From assembly GCF_001675165.1 (NCBI RefSeq), contig NZ_LROS01000066.1, positions 1 to 64,000 of the forward strand: a DNA stretch of 64,000 nt. The letters run 5' to 3'. The position numbers and the translations under genes were made by a program. Of the stretch, positions 63,099 through 64,000 are shown piece by piece (the first letter of the stretch is position 1; each line of letters begins with the position of its first letter). This DNA is from Clostridium ragsdalei P11 (lineage in GTDB: Bacteria; Bacillota; Clostridia; Clostridiales; Clostridiaceae). The notes under the pieces are model-generated. The model saw only the letters and a list, made by a program, of their open reading frames with translations, was not told the DNA's origin and did no database searches.

Positions 63099-63488
63099 TC
63101 ACTCAACCCTCATAGTTGTCTGTCCATTTAATACTATTACATTATTAAAAAGACTACTTATAATTGGAACAGTGAGATTATATTTATAAGTTACTTTTAC
63201 AATAAGGCTATCCCCGGATCTTCTGCTACTTTCATCAGGAGTTATAGTTACTGTTAAATTCTTAGGATCTAAATTAGGAGAAGTAGCTACAATTAAATAT
63301 TGAATTTCCTGATCAGTGCTGCCTATAATTCCTGCCCTTGCACCTTCTCTCGATGCATTTTCAATAGTAAGATAGGAATTTATCACCATTCCAAATTGAA
63401 CTATTCCCATTACAATCAATAGAAGGATTGGAAGGATTATTGCAAATTCAACTAAAGCCTGCCCCTTTTCATTCTTTAAGTTTTTCAA
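63099..63488 (-). CDS. tadE: TadE-like pseudopilin
   Basis: 129 residues from the TTG at 63488, which follows AAAAGGAAG; a longer TTG-start frame to 63518 overlaps the upstream hairpin. The N-terminal processing motif EKGQALVEFAIILPILL is that of TadE pseudopilins, predicted to be cut after the Gly. It probably forms part of the pilus base. Confidence 0.85.
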   Translation of the reverse strand: MKNLKNEKGQALVEFAIILPILLLIVMGIVQFGMVINSYLTIENASREGARAGIIGSTDQEIQYLIVATSPNLDPKNLTVTITPDESSRRSGDSLIVKVTYKYNLTVPIISSLFNNVIVLNGQTTMRVE

Positions 63489-63515
63489 TATAACCACTTC
63501 CTTTTGATTAGTTTT

Positions 63516-63556
63516 CAAAATACTCTAACCACCTTTTTTGTGATTAGAGTACTTTG
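63516..63556 (-). terminator. Attenuator-like hairpin between pilin and tadE
   Basis: CAAAGTACTCTAATCA faces TGGTTAGAGTATTTTG with few mismatches around an 8-nt loop, with no long T-tract after it. It lies between the pilin gene and the rest of the operon and could let pilin mRNA accumulate above the assembly genes. Confidence 0.6.
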
Positions 63557-63584
63557 GAAAAACCTCAGCAGAACTTTTTCTATT

Positions 63585-63761
63585 TTATTGAAGGGCATTT
63601 ATTATATCCTGAAATTTTGCAGAAATCGCTGGCCCAAGTAGTACTAATACGGCAATAACTACTATTGCTACAAGTCCTATTATTAGTGCGTACTCAACCA
63701 TACCTTGTCCTTTTTCTTCTTTTAACTTATTTAAGGCATATCCTTTAAATTTTTGCAGCAT
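63585..63761 (-). CDS. flp: Flp/Fap type IVb pilin
   Basis: 58 residues from the ATG at 63761, placed 8 nt after AAAGGGG; the upstream ATG at 63770 touches the ribosome binding site. The Flp processing motif is EEKG|QGMVEYALI, followed by a 20-residue hydrophobic helix and a short tail. It is the major pilus subunit, first gene of the operon. No prepilin peptidase (TadV) gene is in the window. Confidence 0.93.
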   Translation of the reverse strand: MLQKFKGYALNKLKEEKGQGMVEYALIIGLVAIVVIAVLVLLGPAISAKFQDIINALQ

Positions 63762-63868
63762 ATTATTCATCCCCTTTAAATTTATTTTCTTATTGATTTT
63801 ATTATAAATCTACCGTCTTTAACTTGGCAGATTGCAAAAGTCACATATCATAAGTAAAAAAGTCAGAA

Positions 63869-63896
63869 AAAAATAGAGACCAAAGTCCCTATTTTT
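63869..63896. terminator. Rho-independent terminator upstream of the pilus operon
   Basis: AAATAGGGAC-TTTG-GTCTCTATTT on the minus strand with one mismatch, followed by TTTTC. It lies just after repeat R copy 8 and would end a gene coming from beyond the window. Confidence 0.7.
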
Positions 63897-64000
63897 ATCC
63901 GATTGCTACCATTGCTAACCCCCCACCTTCTTCAAAGTGGGGGATAGGCACTGCTACGCACCTGGATAAGTTCTTCTAAGGTTCAGATGGAGAAAAAGGT
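63895..64000 (-). repeat. Dispersed structured repeat R, copy 8 (cut by window end)
   Basis: The 3' part of a minus-strand copy. The terminal stem is complete, opened by TTATCC and closed by GGATAA, with GTGCCTATCCCCCACTTTG facing AGGTGGGGGGTTAGCAAT. It is followed by CTTATCCAGG-type sequence and part of the foot hairpin (CTCCATCTGAACCTTAG). The rest lies outside the window. Confidence 0.85.

Noticed and set aside
63771-63868. c-di-GMP riboswitch upstream of the pilin gene
   Set aside because: The expected GGGCAAACC-type core and GNRA-tetraloop arrangement are absent; only a weak hairpin (ATCTGCC/GGTAGAT) is visible.

Overview
The window is low-GC (roughly 30%) DNA from an endospore-forming Clostridium-type Firmicute. 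Supporting evidence is an alpha/beta-type small acid-soluble spore protein, two Spo0E-type phosphatases, an Agr-type peptide signalling locus, a B12-controlled cobalt transporter, a NiFe hydrogenase and strong purine-rich ribosome binding sites. The gene set (hydrogenase, enoate-reductase-like flavoproteins, Tad pili) would suit a Clostridium sensu stricto of the ljungdahlii/kluyveri kind, but the species cannot be fixed from the sequence alone.

Layout. 1-680: the 5' end of a 16S rRNA gene on the minus strand, with its leader (two 120-bp tandem repeats) and a consensus promoter. 925-3050: a Spo0E-like gene, adenosine deaminase and a block of palindromic repeats. 3068-6617: a complete four-gene SiaBCAD-type signalling module (kinase, DUF1987 partner, PP2C phosphatase, diguanylate cyclase). 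6841-10968: DUF4317, a HesB-like protein, thiI and a cysteine desulfurase. 11349-20707: a polysaccharide deacetylase, an IDEAL-domain protein, a three-gene helicase/helicase/nuclease operon resembling a split AddAB, cfa and a CNNM-type membrane protein. 20855-21345: tRNA-Gln, tRNA-Lys and tRNA-Leu behind one promoter. 21474-23918: agrD, agrC (frameshifted at an A8 run), agrB and a short Spo0E-like gene. 24214-32423: a radical SAM protein, a PocR-GGDEF-EAL protein, an S1-domain protein, a P1-family peptidase, an ECF S component, a SIR2-like protein with a zinc module, and a spore protein. 32538-38541: a chemoreceptor, a cobalamin-riboswitch cobalt transporter lacking CbiM/CbiN, and a CWB2 cell-wall hydrolase.

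38832-42711 is a NiFe hydrogenase operon with its protease, a cytochrome-b5-like protein and a truncated HypA-like protein. 42870-56299 looks like one catabolic locus for plant-type hydroaromatic acids: two esterases, two MFS transporters, two FldZ/FadH-type flavin enoate reductases, an AP-endonuclease-2-fold isomerase, a shikimate/quinate dehydrogenase, a type I dehydroquinase and a divergent LysR regulator. 56315-63761 is a Tad/Flp pilus operon running to the pilin gene.

The most striking unexplained signal is a dispersed structured repeat of about 130-215 bp (called R here). Eight copies lie at 2321, 8516, 11091, 13644, 28326, 43823, 45035 and 63895. Its stems change in a compensatory way between copies. 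Most copies follow a stop codon in the sense direction, and three supply the final codons and stop of the upstream gene. A second palindromic family (2561-2781 and 2803-3050), an AT-rich MITE (31823 and 38570) and a short palindrome built on AGGCATTTGAAA (30128, 58590, 59961) add to an unusually repeat-rich background.
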